64,000 nt of DNA, taken from Trichosporon coremiiforme. Lineage: Eukaryota > Basidiomycota > Tremellomycetes > Trichosporonales > Trichosporonaceae. Shown piece by piece: positions 19,921 to 30,829 of the stretch (positions within the stretch are counted from its first letter, which is position 1; each line of letters opens with the position of its first letter). Where the stretch lies: NCBI GenBank assembly GCA_039545355.1, contig BCJJ01000016.1:372001-436000 (forward strand). Direction: 5' to 3'. A program made the position numbers and the translations under genes. The notes beneath the pieces were generated by a model. That model did no database searches. It was not told where the DNA came from and saw only the letters and a program-made list of their open reading frames with translations.

Positions 19921-22900
19921 TCATCTCTCCGAGCGGCCCGTCCCGGCCCCGGCTCCGGCTCCGGCTCCAGCTCCATTCTGGTTCTGGCTATGGCTCTGGT
20001 TGACCTGGTTGCTCTGAGGCGTCGCGTTCGAGTTCTGGTTCTGGTTCTGATGCTTGTTACGTAACGAGAAGAACCGGAAGCTCGAGCTCGCCTTGCGCTC
20101 CGTGCCGCTTGCTTCGGGCTCGTCGCCCTTGCTGGACGCAGGGGCGGACGCGGCCATCCACTCGCTACCCGGGGCGCGGTTGAAGAGCTCCTCGGCACTG
20201 AGCCCGTTGGACGTTGCCGACGTCGAGTGGGACAGACCCAACGGCTCGCCGCCCAGGTCATTCTTCAAGCCAGCCGTAATCTCGTCCAAGCCACTGATAC
20301 CATTGCTCGTGTTGCCAGACCAGCGCGCCTTGTTTAGCAGAGGCCACTTGAGCGCCTTCTTCTCGGACGCGCTGGGGGCAAAGGCAGACTCGAAACCCGG
20401 CAGTGGGAGCGAGTCGCTTGACCCGCGGCCCACCGTTGGGAACATGTTGAACGAGGACAGATTGTCGGATGAAGAGGGCGCGCCCGAGAACCACCGGCGA
20501 GAAGGCAGGGAACCCATGTGCTGGAGCGTGTGCGTGCTCGTCGAGTTGGAGTGCGTCGAGCTGGCCGAGTTGGACAGGCGCATCGTTGGCGTCATCCGGC
20601 GGGGCGGGCCATCGCTACCATCCTGAGTACGCCAGGGGGGAGAGTCCTCGGCAGAGTCAGAGCTAGAGTTGTCTTGCGGGCCGGGCTGGACGCCTTCCGA
20701 TACGGCATCGCGCAGAGTCATGAACAGCGAGTCGTCGTCCTCGGGCGCAGCGTCAGAAAGCCCACTGTCCAACGGAGTAACGTCGCCTTCAAGCGAGCGC
20801 ACCAGGCCCTGCGGAAGCCAGCTGTCGGGGAACGAGGTAGACATGGGACCATTGATTGGCGATCCGGCGTCCTCGAGGGCCGAGGCGGGGGCTTGCTGAG
20901 TGTTGATTGACGGACGGCGAGAAGCGAGCGAGCGAGTCGTGCCGACAGCTCCGGAACCGACGGCGCCAGGGCCAAAGTTTTCAAAGCCAGAGACGTCGCG
21001 CTGTGCCGGGGGCTGCTTTAGGCTGTCTGATAAGCTGCGGTACGAGGCATTGTTTGGGTGAGGGCGAGAGAGATGTCCGTAGCCAGACGTGGCAGACTGC
21101 GCAGGGCGGGCCGTGTACGACTGGTCCAGCATGGGCATGCCAGCTTCAGCCATGTACGCGGCAGCCTGCGACGCCCACTCCGAGTCTGCCTGGTTTTGGC
21201 GCTGGCCATGCAGGTAGGTCTCGGAAGCGGCAGCTTCATAGGCGGCGGCCATCAGCATCATCTCCTCTTCGGGAGCAATCTTGCGGGCATCCTCGGCAGC
21301 GGTTTCGGCCGACTTGAGCTTCTCCTCGGCTTCGCGGACTTGCTGAGAAAGATTGCTGTTCGAGGTCTCCACAGACGTGATTTCCTCTTCGAGAGCGCCG
21401 AGTTCTGCAGTCTTGGACTTGACGGCGTCACGCGTGTCCTTGATATACTGCTGTCCTTCTTCCTTTACAATGGCAATGTTCTTCTTGCTCTGTTCCATGT
21501 TACTCTTAAGTTCGTCTATTTCGCCGAGCGCCGCGGCAATCTTCGAGTTTAGCCCGTCACGAATCGACTCGATGGATTTTAGCTTCTTCTCGGCTTCGCG
21601 TCGAGCTCCTTCAGCTTGACGCTTCTGATCCTCGAGAGTCTTGGACTTTGCCTTTAGATCCTGACGTTCCGCATCGTCATCCTTTCGCCTGCGCCGCAAG
21701 TCATCTAGCGTAGATTGCAGATGGGTTTGCGCCGCAGACACTGACTCGTCGTGGGCATCGAGCTGCGCCTGCAGCTCGGCGAGCACACTGTGAGCCGAGG
21801 CGAGTTCGGCTTTTAGGGCCGTCAAGACGGGCGAGCTGATGTCGGCATTGGGATCAGTCGTGGGCGGGGTCGGCGGGGCAGCGAGGTTGGCAAAGGAACC
21901 GCGACGCGACCTCGATTCGGTCGTCAGTGTCGTTGTAGACGGAGTCGAGTGGAGGGGAAGCAGGTCGGTAAGATCCTTGGCCGAGTCATTCTTGAATAGG
22001 AGCTTGGGCACAAGCGCAGACGTTCGGGCTGGGGCGTCAGCTAACTGCAACAATCCGACAGCTGCAAACTCACAAGACAGGGATTCGTCCTTGGGCATGA
22101 CCGCGCGCATCTCGAGGATGCCGGGCTTGTCCAAGGCGGCATTCTTCTTTCGTCCCTTGCCCGAGCGGCGCGAGGAATGGAGCACTCTCCAAATCCACTG
22201 AAACAGCTCGGGCACCTGTCCGAGAACAAACCAGTGCCCCAAAACGCCCAGGTAGGCAACGGCAGACTCCGCGGACGGGGCACTGGATGCTTGCTTGGAT
22301 GATTTCGCGGGCACAGGATCGGACAAGTAGGCTGGAGCGCCCGGCGCACCAGCAACGGCGAGGGCGAAGAAAAAGTATGATCGATAGTTGAGACTGGGGG
22401 TCCGCAGGGAGATGGCAACATGGTTTGCAAAGCGAAAGGGGGCAATCGGCGGCGTGTCCGCACCGCTACTCGTCCCACTGCCGCTCGCGCTTCCCTTACC
22501 AGTCCCGTTGGTCGAGTTTTGGCGCTCCTCCGGGTCGTCAGACGACGAGCGAATGTGCGCCAAGTGGCGGCGAAAGGCGAGCTCGGTCAGGTAGGCGCAG
22601 AATGATGACTCGTTTGGCTTCGTGACCGCGACTGCATCGTTAGCATGGCGCAAGGCAATGTTTGCGTGTCGCGCGCGACTGCTAATGGCCGATGGCGACG
22701 CGGGCGTTCCGCGGAGCAAACAATGTTGCGCAGCACACAAGGGTCAGGACTTCATTTGATCTTTTGGTCGATCGATCACGCGGGCTACCCGCATGGATCC
22801 GAGTGTGCCAATGCAACTCCCCCCACCGACTCGCGCCGCACGCACAACAAGGCGCAGCAAATTACTCACCAAGTACGAGGAGCAGACTGAGCGCAATGGC

Positions 22901-23056
22901 CCACGCCATAAGGCGTCGGACATCGTCAAACGATCCATGTACCCATGGCGGTGTGGCACTGTTATCAACATTGCCCCCTGCCAAGCCCAGAGCCGCGACT
23001 GCTCCGCGAGAGCGGTCGCGGAGAGCACTAAGCCCGCCGAGGAGCGAGGACGGCAT
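19921..23056 (-). CDS. Large coiled-coil protein with N-terminal membrane segment
   Basis: Exons 23056-22870, 22631-22074, 22028-19921; 950 residues. Introns are 238 and 45 bp; the 45-bp one (22029-22073) is in frame and stop-free but has GTGAGT, GCTGAC and CCCAG, so I treat it as an intron. Near the N-terminus is one strong hydrophobic stretch (LMAWAIALSLLLVLVAV). A second hydrophobic area follows (YRSYFFFALAVAG, YLGVLGHWFVLGQVPELFQW). Residues ~290-480 form a long coiled coil (LKAKSKTLEDQKRQAEGARR, EELKSNMEQ-like heptads). The rest is Ser/Pro/Asn-rich and ends in NQ and GA repeats (HQNQNQNSN, GAGAGAGAGAG). The layout suggests a membrane-anchored tether or scaffold, but I do not recognise a family. 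Confidence 0.75.
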
Positions 23057-23834
23057 GGGCTGGCCGTCCAGCGCTTTGGCGGAGGGGGGTCGGGGCAGGT
23101 GAGGAAAGGGGGGAGGGGCGGAGTGGTCAGATGCGCGGAGTCATTCGCTGGCGGTGATCGGGAGGGGAAAGGCCGGACCAAGGTCGCACGGGGAGGGGGT
23201 GAACGCTTCGCTGTCCGGCGATCGGGGAGTGTCGGACGGCGAGGGCGGGGGTTGGGTGCGACGGCGACGGGGTGATGGTGTGTGGAGCAAGCGACAAAAG
23301 TGGTTTGGTCTCGCTAGTTGCAAGTTGAATGTTGAATCAAAGTTGGAGTGTAATAATGGTGATCCCTTTAGTGCCAAACCTGTTAGAGACGCAGGCGAAC
23401 TGGCTTACGGTTCTACAGGCTCGCGCGGCTCGAGGCTCGGCCCAGGGATTAGGGCGAGCGAGTGCAGACCTGCACACCCGCACCCGACCCAGCACGAGGC
23501 CCCTCGTGCTTCATCCGCTGGATTCCAGGAGTTCTACGCCACATGTCCGGATTTACCGTAAACTCCGTCCTGCCAGGCTGAGCCTCCCCTCCCACCGCAG
23601 CGAGCGCTGCACTGCGACGCTCGCTGGTGCTGCTGCTGCTCGACGGGCTCATGCATGGCTTACCGACGCTGGACGTCGATCTTTGAGACATTGCATAGCG
23701 ACCACCCCCCGCCGACAACAACAAAAGCGACTCGTCACCCCCTTCCTCTCCGCCCTTTCGCTCCCCCACCACTTTCTTTGCACCGTTCGTGTCCTCGACT
23801 CCATCCCTCTCGATCTCCCGATCTAACAATACAG
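23057..23834. promoter_or_regulatory. Divergent promoter region (coiled-coil protein / NDUFB3)
   Basis: About 780 bases between divergent genes. The stretch just before the NDUFB3 start (about 23710-23820) is strongly pyrimidine-rich on the coding strand (CCTTCCTCTCCGCCCTTTCG), as typical fungal leaders are. Confidence 0.45.
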
Positions 23835-24205
23835 ATGCCCGGCTCTCTCTTCCGCGACCCCTGGGGACCTAGGGAGGCTTGGCGCAAGTCCCCCATCTTT
23901 TCCAACAAGTCCATGTTTAGGTGCGTCTAAAAGCATGCGGTCGTGACGAGCGGACAGCGTGGACTGGACGTTATCGGTGCCATTGGTGCTCGACACTGTG
24001 GAACCAATAAACTCGCTGGGATTACCGACGACCTGCAACCGTCCGACCTCCACAACCGCCATTGTCGATCGCAAGCTCTGCCTTTGGAAGGACAACTAAG
24101 CTGACCCACAGGAACGCCCTCCCCGGCTTCGGCATCGGCCTCGGAGCCTTCGTCGTCTACGTTATCTACGACGACTTCATCGCCCCCAAGAAGAGCCACC
24201 ACTAG
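23835..24205 (+). CDS. NDUFB3: NADH:ubiquinone oxidoreductase B12/NDUFB3-like subunit
   Basis: Exons 23835-23920 and 24112-24205 encode only 59 residues across a 191-bp intron (branch GCTGAC, acceptor CACAG). The pattern DPWGPREAWRKSPIFSNKSMFRN followed by ALPGFGIGLGAFVVYVIYD is the DPWxxxExWRxxPxF...LPGxGxGxGAFxxYxxYD signature of the B12/NDUFB3 accessory subunit. There is one transmembrane helix. It belongs to the membrane arm of mitochondrial complex I; import does not need a cleavable presequence. The tail APKKSHH is short and basic. Confidence 0.85.
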
Positions 24206-24598
24206 GTGCACCTAGAATAATGTATGGATAGGATTTGCAGCATCGCAAGTCGTTCGGCAGTGTTCGGGAGGTCTGGAACTGGCCCGCTGTGTCCCTTGGT
24301 GTGGGAGGAAGGTCTCTCGTGTTTCGGAGAATCGACGATTCAGTTCTTGTCCTGGAGTGGATGGCTCGGCACCAACACGACTCGAGGGGAAGAAAGGTCC
24401 GCAATGGCGAGCGCGTCGCATGATCAAGGGGCCTTTACCCTATAGTCTACGCCGGGCGCCAGTCCCGGCCCTGTGGAGAATTGAGACGTACAGCCACATA
24501 CATGCTTACATATTACTGACGAGAAAGACTAGTCGAACAATGAGAGGGGGGTTTACTAATAATACAGAAATCTGATCGACCACGATGCTAAAGCAAGA
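24206..24598. other. Convergent intergenic region
   Basis: About 390 bases between the 3' ends of NDUFB3 and the GRDP-like gene. No gene seen. Confidence 0.5.
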
Positions 24599-26229
24599 TC
24601 ACCAAGGCATCGTCGTCCGCCTCACAGGGTTGGGAGCATGATGGTTCTTGGGCGGATGGACGAGGTACTCCTTGTTAAACCTCTCCTTCCACAGGTGCGC
24701 CGTGCGCTTGATGCCGACGGTGTCCATGCGCGAAATGCGCTCGTCAAACGGCTCGCCAAACAGTTTCTCCGTTTCCTTCCTGTACCGCTCGCCCTTGAGC
24801 TCGTGCGTGCGCCACACGAGCTCAATATCAATGTCCGGGACGAGATGCGCGTGGTTGCCCACATGTGCGACGAGGTCGAGCCAGGCATGATAGCGCACAA
24901 TGGCGCGCTGGATCGGGGCAATGTCATGACTGAAGTCGGTGCGGAACCACTCCAGCGCAGAAACGCTGTCGATAATCTTGCTCTGCCGCTGCACCGCCGC
25001 CGAAATGTCCGCGACTGTCCAGCCAGAAATGGACGGGATCACGCGCAACTTGCCACTCTCCGGAATGTGGGGCAGGTGTCGCGGCAATGCGTGTTTGCGA
25101 TACGCCTCTGCGGCGGCGTGGAGGGGAAACTTGACGGACTTCAGCGCCGCGTACGTGCCCCGGTTCGTGTCGGCGGCGAACTGGGGCGGGTTCAGGAGAT
25201 GCGCGTGCCAGCACATCAACACTGACAAGGGCGGGAGCTCGTCGGGCGTCAGCTCCTTGTACCCGTCCGAGGTGGATTGGCGGTGCGGATGGCCGGCGTG
25301 GGAGGCGCCGCGCCCAATGGGCACGCGTGGCGGTGGCGATGGACCGTTGCTGCTTGTGCTCGTCGGCGTGCCCGGGGAGGCGGGACTGCCGGGGACGCTG
25401 AAGCTGGTGGGCTCATACGTGCTCGGCGAGGTGCAGACGTCTCCTGCGGGAATATAAGTGGGCGACGTCGGAGACTGCGGCGACGGGTCGAGAATGAGGG
25501 GACTGGCATCTGAGCCTTCGGCAGTATTGCTTCTTGACATGGGCGCCGAGGCGCACGCCCGTGTCCGGTCGGACCGGTGCTGGAGCTGGAACGGGAGCAC
25601 ATTCTGCGCCCACTGCTCGTACTGCATGGCCGCTTGGTCGAAGATGCGGTGCGACGAGTTGGACCCGTCGGACCCGTCCTTGTGCGACAGGTCGTGGAAG
25701 GCGTGCAGCAGGTCCAGGTGGTCGATCACTGGGGTCAGTCGGCGTCTATAGATAGCATTGTGGAGGGGTGGGCCGCAGAGGGCAGGTGACGAATGCAAGA
25801 ATGCAGAAACGCTCGTGGATCATGGGGTGCATCGAGGCGCCAGCATGAAGCGGCTCCTGGTTGCAGCTGCTCGGCGCCCGCCGGCACTAACGGCCACCGC
25901 CAGTCAGTCGCCCAGCAGAGCGCCCGAGGCCGAGGCAAAGTGCCAAAGTGCCGCAACAAGCAGTCCATGCAGTGCAGACCAATGACTTTCGCATGCTTCC
26001 TCGCCCCCTGTCCTCGCATGAGAACCAGTTGCCACGCCCAAAAGGCACTGGGAAAGCGTTACTCACCGTCCTGGACCGATACGAGGGGTTTGACGAGATA
26101 CTTGCCAATCTGCATGCGGTCGGGCAGATGGGTCGTCGGGTTGTACTCGCTCTCGGGCATGTCAAGCACGCTCGGGGTGCGCTTCCGCAGCGACCCAAAC
26201 GTGAGTCGGGGGAGGGTTGGTTTCCTCAT
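24599..26229 (-). CDS. GRDP-like (DUF1399) protein
   Basis: Exons 26229-26067 and 25728-24599; 430 residues; intron 338 bp ending with branch ACTGAC and CCCCAG. The joined sequence reads VQDVIDHLDLLHAFHDLSHK. The motifs SVLMCWHAHLLNPPQFA and DIDIELVWRTHELKGERYRKE are the paired His/Trp blocks of glycine-rich-domain-containing (GRDP/DUF1399) proteins, where they read roughly WHxHxLNPxxF and LVWHTHxLxxxxY. In the second block the central residue is Arg instead of the usual His (WRTHE). Between them is a Ser/Thr/Pro-rich low-complexity insert (about residues 110-225). The role in fungi is not established; plant relatives affect development and stress responses. Confidence 0.8.
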
Positions 26230-27554
26230 TACAAAAGGCGTCGAAGCGTTACGGGAGGCGCTAGATATTCGCGTGCCGTGATAAAGGCTGGGAAGCTTGT
26301 TGTCGCACGAACAAGGCTCCACGGAGAGCTGCAACGATATGCAACTCGATTCGAGCAGAGTATGACTCCGTCGCGTCGCGAAGATCTGTGGATCTGCTCG
26401 GGCTCGGTCGCTGCGTCGGTTGCTGACCACGATCTGGATATTGGGGCCAGAAACTTTCGCTAACTCTCTGGCTGGGCTGGTGGCGTCGTCGAATTTGTGC
26501 AGTGTCGAGGTCTCTCGGTCTTTTACTGCAATTCTGTGACTTTCCTCTTGTCACGATGTAAACCGTGCGATCGTCGCTGGGGGCCGTCGTAGTGACGATA
26601 AGAAGGTGGTTTGCAACGAAGAAGCAACAGGACCAAACAGCTCAGAAGCCTGAATTAGCTATCTGCCGAAGCAATGCAGGACGTCCCCACCCCACCCAAG
26701 GCTGAGGTCATGACTAAATCTGACTGCAGTTGCGGGGTAGGTGAACGGCTCCGGAGGTCTCGGCTCGCTTGCAGCGCTTCAGCGATTCAGCAGCCTGCAA
26801 TCTGCGTCCGGACTCCGAGCCGGGCTCCTGGGCTTGGGCCGGTGACTGGCCCGTGGCTGCCTGGCTGCCGAGGGAGCCGGAGTGGTTACGTCGTCCCTAC
26901 GTTCTAGGTTATGGCCGCATTTGTCCGCGCGTCCGCGGGCGTTGGCTTTCTTCATCAGTGGGCTATTCTTACAGCTGCATTGGTGCAACCAATCAAGCAT
27001 GCTGATCTTCGTGCTGAGTATCATTGCACGACTTATCTTGTTCTGCTTGAAGCATGCACTCTTCGTTATAACGAACAGCAAAACAGTCCGCCTCGGAGCC
27101 AGGTTCCTCCACTGACGAATGTCACCTGCCGTGCCTGGATGTCACCACCCGCTCTACGGCCACCAGACCTCCACCAGCCAGGCCAGCCCGTCAGTCTGTG
27201 CTCTCGCCACAACCAAGCACGAAAACTAGCTTCCAGTCACATCGGCAGCCATGCACAGACACGCACAGGCTTGGGTGCTTAGAGGGGCTAGGCCTCTGCG
27301 AAGCGAGGAGCATCTGAATGAGGAACGACACGAAATGGCTGGAGGCGATCAAGGCTCTGGCACGAAAACCGACGACTCGCAGAGGAAGCGGAGCACCACA
27401 ACGCCACCATCTAATCGGCCATGCCTGGGCAGAGATCTGTCTGTGGCTCAAGCCTCTTAAGATCCAGATACCAGAGATGACTGATGACTGACAAATGTAT
27501 ACAAATAGGATTCCTCATACAACAGATCGGACGACGACGGTCCAAGTGATTTGA
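26230..27554. other. Gene-free region
   Basis: About 1.3 kb between the 5' end of the GRDP-like gene and the 3' end of the G-patch gene. All frames are short and unlike protein; no tRNA, repeat copy or mobile element recognised. Confidence 0.5.
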
Positions 27555-28949
27555 CTAAGCGTTCAGAGCCGCCAGCAGACGCTTGCGCTCCTCGCGCTCC
27601 TTCTTGTCCTTCTGCGCCCACTTCACCTTGCTTTTCGCTGGGTGTTGATGTGCGCCCTTTTCGCGACCAGCACGCCGTTGAGCACGTCGGATTTCGGCAT
27701 GCGTGTGCGTCACCTTCTTGTCGACCTGACCACTGCCCAGTCCCCTGCGGTCGAGCTTCAGGGCGGTCGCAACGGGCTCTGTTCGCCCAGGTCCGTAAGG
27801 ACGTCCCTCTTCTTCCTCCAAGTCTGCCAGCTCGAGCTCGTCAACAGCAGAAAGCGGCTCGAGCGATGCTCGTGGCGATCGCGATCTGGAGCGCCCGGAT
27901 CCCTCTGGTGTCACTGTGCAGGGTCGGCTGCTGGCCAGAGAAGGGTCTTGGGGTCGACCAAGGCCGCCCCCACCCCATCCCAAGCTTGACAGCCGAGTAT
28001 ACCCCACGTTGTCGGGACCGATTGCGTATGAAGGTCGAGGGGGTGGTCGTGACGAGGCACCGGTGATGTTGAGCATGCCGCCTATTGATGACGATTTCTT
28101 CGGCGGCGGCGGCGCCGAGTCAGGAGCCGTAGCATGCCTCTTGGCGAGGGCACGCCGAATGAACCACTCCGATGCTGGAATGCGCAGCGGCGCAGGAGCG
28201 GTGTCAGCCGCGGGTGTGGACAAAACCGACTGCGAAGCTGAGGAAGTCACAGATTGCTGCGAGGAATTCTCTGTCGAAGGCAAGTGTGGGGGCGAAAGCC
28301 AGGACTTCGTGTCCAGTTTGACGTCGACGGCGGTATCTATCAATTGAGCTGCTTGGGGTGCAGCAAGCTCAAGATCAGGCGCGTCGTGCTCCTTCTTGAC
28401 TTTCCATTCAGGAGCGTGTCCCTTGGCAGTAGCCTTGATTGCGAGATTCCGGTACCAATTCGCCAGGTCACTGCCAGGCATCTTCCCTGTATCTTGAATG
28501 GGAGTCGTCTCTTGGTCTTCCTCGATTTTGACGTCGACCCCAAATCCTTCCTCTTCACCTCGCTCGAACCCCGTTTTCACGATGTCAGGACGCACAAACA
28601 CAGGCGGGGGCTTGTGCGACAGCGTCGAGGCATGACCCGTGTTCCACGCCTTCCACTCCTCCCACGATGAATAGGTCTGCGGGACACGGTTTGGGGTTCC
28701 TCGTGAAGGTCGTGGTCGATTGTCGAAATGCTCGATTTCATCGCCACCAGGATAAGGCTTCGACTTGATGACGACAGGTTCGGGGAAGAACCCAAGACCC
28801 CTACGACGCGAAGGCCCTACGGTGGGCGGGTCGTCCGCATCGTCGCGTGGCTCCATGCTACGCCAGGGAAGACGCCGTATCGGAGTGGAAAAAGTCGAAG
28901 CGATGCGGTGGCGACGAGGTGGTGAATGCCCGAAAGGACTGGATGACAA
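27555..28949 (-). CDS. G-patch domain nuclear protein
   Basis: Single exon, 464 residues, MSSSPFGHSPPRR start. The segment NVGYTRLSSLGWGGGGLGRP (about residues 312-331) fits a G-patch (aromatic-x(4)-Gly-Trp-x(4)-Gly-Leu-Gly), with a second Gly block near RRGLGSGQ. Around it are a basic Arg/Ser stretch (GSGRSRSRSPRASLE), acidic EELADLEEEEG-like residues and a very basic C-terminal helix (KWAQKDKKEREERKRLLAALNA). Repeated acidic/Lys blocks (VDVKIEEDQE, EWKVKKEHD) resemble sumoylation-like PsiKxE sites. G-patch proteins generally activate DEAH helicases in splicing or ribosome assembly. The specific partner cannot be told from sequence. Confidence 0.8.
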   Translation of the reverse strand: MSSSPFGHSPPRRHRIASTFSTPIRRLPWRSMEPRDDADDPPTVGPSRRRGLGFFPEPVVIKSKPYPGGDEIEHFDNRPRPSRGTPNRVPQTYSSWEEWKAWNTGHASTLSHKPPPVFVRPDIVKTGFERGEEEGFGVDVKIEEDQETTPIQDTGKMPGSDLANWYRNLAIKATAKGHAPEWKVKKEHDAPDLELAAPQAAQLIDTAVDVKLDTKSWLSPPHLPSTENSSQQSVTSSASQSVLSTPAADTAPAPLRIPASEWFIRRALAKRHATAPDSAPPPPKKSSSIGGMLNITGASSRPPPRPSYAIGPDNVGYTRLSSLGWGGGGLGRPQDPSLASSRPCTVTPEGSGRSRSRSPRASLEPLSAVDELELADLEEEEGRPYGPGRTEPVATALKLDRRGLGSGQVDKKVTHTHAEIRRAQRRAGREKGAHQHPAKSKVKWAQKDKKEREERKRLLAALNA

Positions 28950-29785
28950 CCGGGGTGATTACGATGGTGCTGTGAAGTAGACAGCGCGCGGCCCTGAACT
29001 AGGGCCAGGATTAGCGGAAGCAGATTGCGGTTAAGGTGGATCGTGGCTGATTTTGAGTGCGTCTAACGCGAGGGCTTTTGAGGATGACACTTGGACTCGG
29101 TCCGAAGCGTAGTGGGTTTCGAGGACGATTGGAGTTTGAGGTGTGCTCCAGCCGCGCTTATCTCTGGGCGTTACAGAATAAGCTCTGTGGCATGGCTGTC
29201 CAGGACTCCAGGCCCGCAATGCAGGATCCAAGATGCAGGACACCCTCGTGCCCAGGACTGGGTTGGCTGTGTAGCCAAGTGTGCCAGGCTCCGTGCGCTA
29301 CGCTCCGAGTCGATCTGGCTGAGCGCCAACTCGTCACTGCGACGCCAACGTAAGAACCACTAAGACGAGCAACGCTGCAGGGTCAGTGGAGGAATCGAGG
29401 TTGGGCGGTCATGTTCTCCCCTCCGCTGTCCGTCCCCGCTATAGCCGCCTCCCACCTCCCCTCCCCGGATCCCCAGAACTTCAGAGCACCCCTTCCTTCC
29501 CCGCAAACGACGCCGCACGACACACGACGCACGATCGCACTACCTCCTCTCGTGCCGCTGCCGTACCTTATTCTCCGCCCGATCCCACCTTCCTCCACAA
29601 CCCTCCACGCCTGGGAGCGTGAGTGCACCCAGACTCACCCAGGCATCCGTGCTTCACCTCTCTCTCTCGGCATCCTCCCACCCTAGACCAATACTTAACT
29701 ACCCCTCAACATGACCCACGCTCCATCTTCCACCCACTTCCTTCTCTTTTCTCCACCTCACACTCTCTCTTCGTCATAGCTGACG
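28950..29785. promoter_or_regulatory. Divergent promoter region with pyrimidine-rich leader
   Basis: About 840 bases between divergent genes. From about 29410 to 29785 the plus strand is C/T-rich, the expected leader of the next gene. No other element recognised. Confidence 0.45.
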
Positions 29786-30829
29786 ATGGGCGCGGTCTTC
29801 TCCGCCCCGTGTCGCCGTCGCCGCAGAGCGGCTTCGGTCGTCATCTCGCACCCGAAACCCCTATCTCGCTCCCCCTCGGGCATGTCCTATATGAGCTCCC
29901 GCCCAGCGTCATTCGTGTACCGCTCCCGTCGTCGGTCAAGGGAATCTCGACCAACGTCACAAGTCTCAGTCATATTCGACGACAGTATGAACAATACCTC
30001 GAACAACAGCTCGAACACTGCGACCTCGTCACCGAGACACTCCAAGGACAGCAGTCACACGCTGGCTTCGATCTCCGACATTGACCGCGAGCTGGGCTCG
30101 CAGGAGCAGCTGTTGGACAAGAGTCAGGGTAACCTCCGCAAGAGCCCGAGTGCGAATTCGGTGGCGTCGTCGCTTGCTTCTCAGCGAGCAAATCGATCGA
30201 CGCTCCCCGATGTCCCGGAGGAGACGGCACACACCGATGTGCCAGTCTCTGCCACGACAGACGTCACGTCTCCCGCTGAGACTGGTGCGCGGGCCGCTCC
30301 TCACAGCGTTGTACCTGGCTCGAACTCTACCGCAATCCTGACTGTGCAATCGCACGCGCCTACATACCATAGGGTTGGCACGTTCCGCAAGCGCGCCCGT
30401 TCGACGCGGCCGCCAACGGCTTCCACCTATACGCATACATCTATCCACTCGATCATCGACTCCCCGCCGTCTAAACAGTCGGAGCAGGCCCAGTCTGGCT
30501 GGCGCCAGTTTGCGGCCCAGAACAAGGCATCGCGGTATGCTCGGCCGTACGTTACATCGCACCCGGAACATAGAGCGCCGGACTCGTCGCAAATCTACAT
30601 CTCGCCGCCCAGTAAACTGCGCGAGGTTACCAACGCGACCAGGAAGCGTACTCGCGAACGACCGAATCACCTCCGTAAGGTCAGGCGAGTCGAAGGCTAC
30701 GACTGGATTCGGCCCGAAGACTTGGACGGCTTTGAGTGTGTGGACGGCTTCTCAACCAAGTCGGCGCAGTCTCTAGAACTGACCCCATCGCAATCGCTCA
30801 CCCCAATGACGACTACACTGTGTGTATGA
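29786..30829 (+). CDS. Ser/Arg-rich protein with possible myristoylation start
   Basis: Single exon, 347 residues. The start MGAVFSAPCRRRRRAA combines Gly2, Ser6, a nearby Cys and an Arg cluster, which fits N-myristoylation plus palmitoylation and plasma-membrane attachment. The rest is low complexity: Ser/Asn-rich (MNNTSNNSSNTATSS), Ser/Pro phospho-site-like blocks, and a basic segment (TNATRKRTRERPNHLRKVRR). A better-ordered end follows (EGYDWIRPEDLDGFECVDGF). No known domain. The codon pattern and length support a real gene; function unknown. Confidence 0.7.
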   Translation: MGAVFSAPCRRRRRAASVVISHPKPLSRSPSGMSYMSSRPASFVYRSRRRSRESRPTSQVSVIFDDSMNNTSNNSSNTATSSPRHSKDSSHTLASISDIDRELGSQEQLLDKSQGNLRKSPSANSVASSLASQRANRSTLPDVPEETAHTDVPVSATTDVTSPAETGARAAPHSVVPGSNSTAILTVQSHAPTYHRVGTFRKRARSTRPPTASTYTHTSIHSIIDSPPSKQSEQAQSGWRQFAAQNKASRYARPYVTSHPEHRAPDSSQIYISPPSKLREVTNATRKRTRERPNHLRKVRRVEGYDWIRPEDLDGFECVDGFSTKSAQSLELTPSQSLTPMTTTLCV

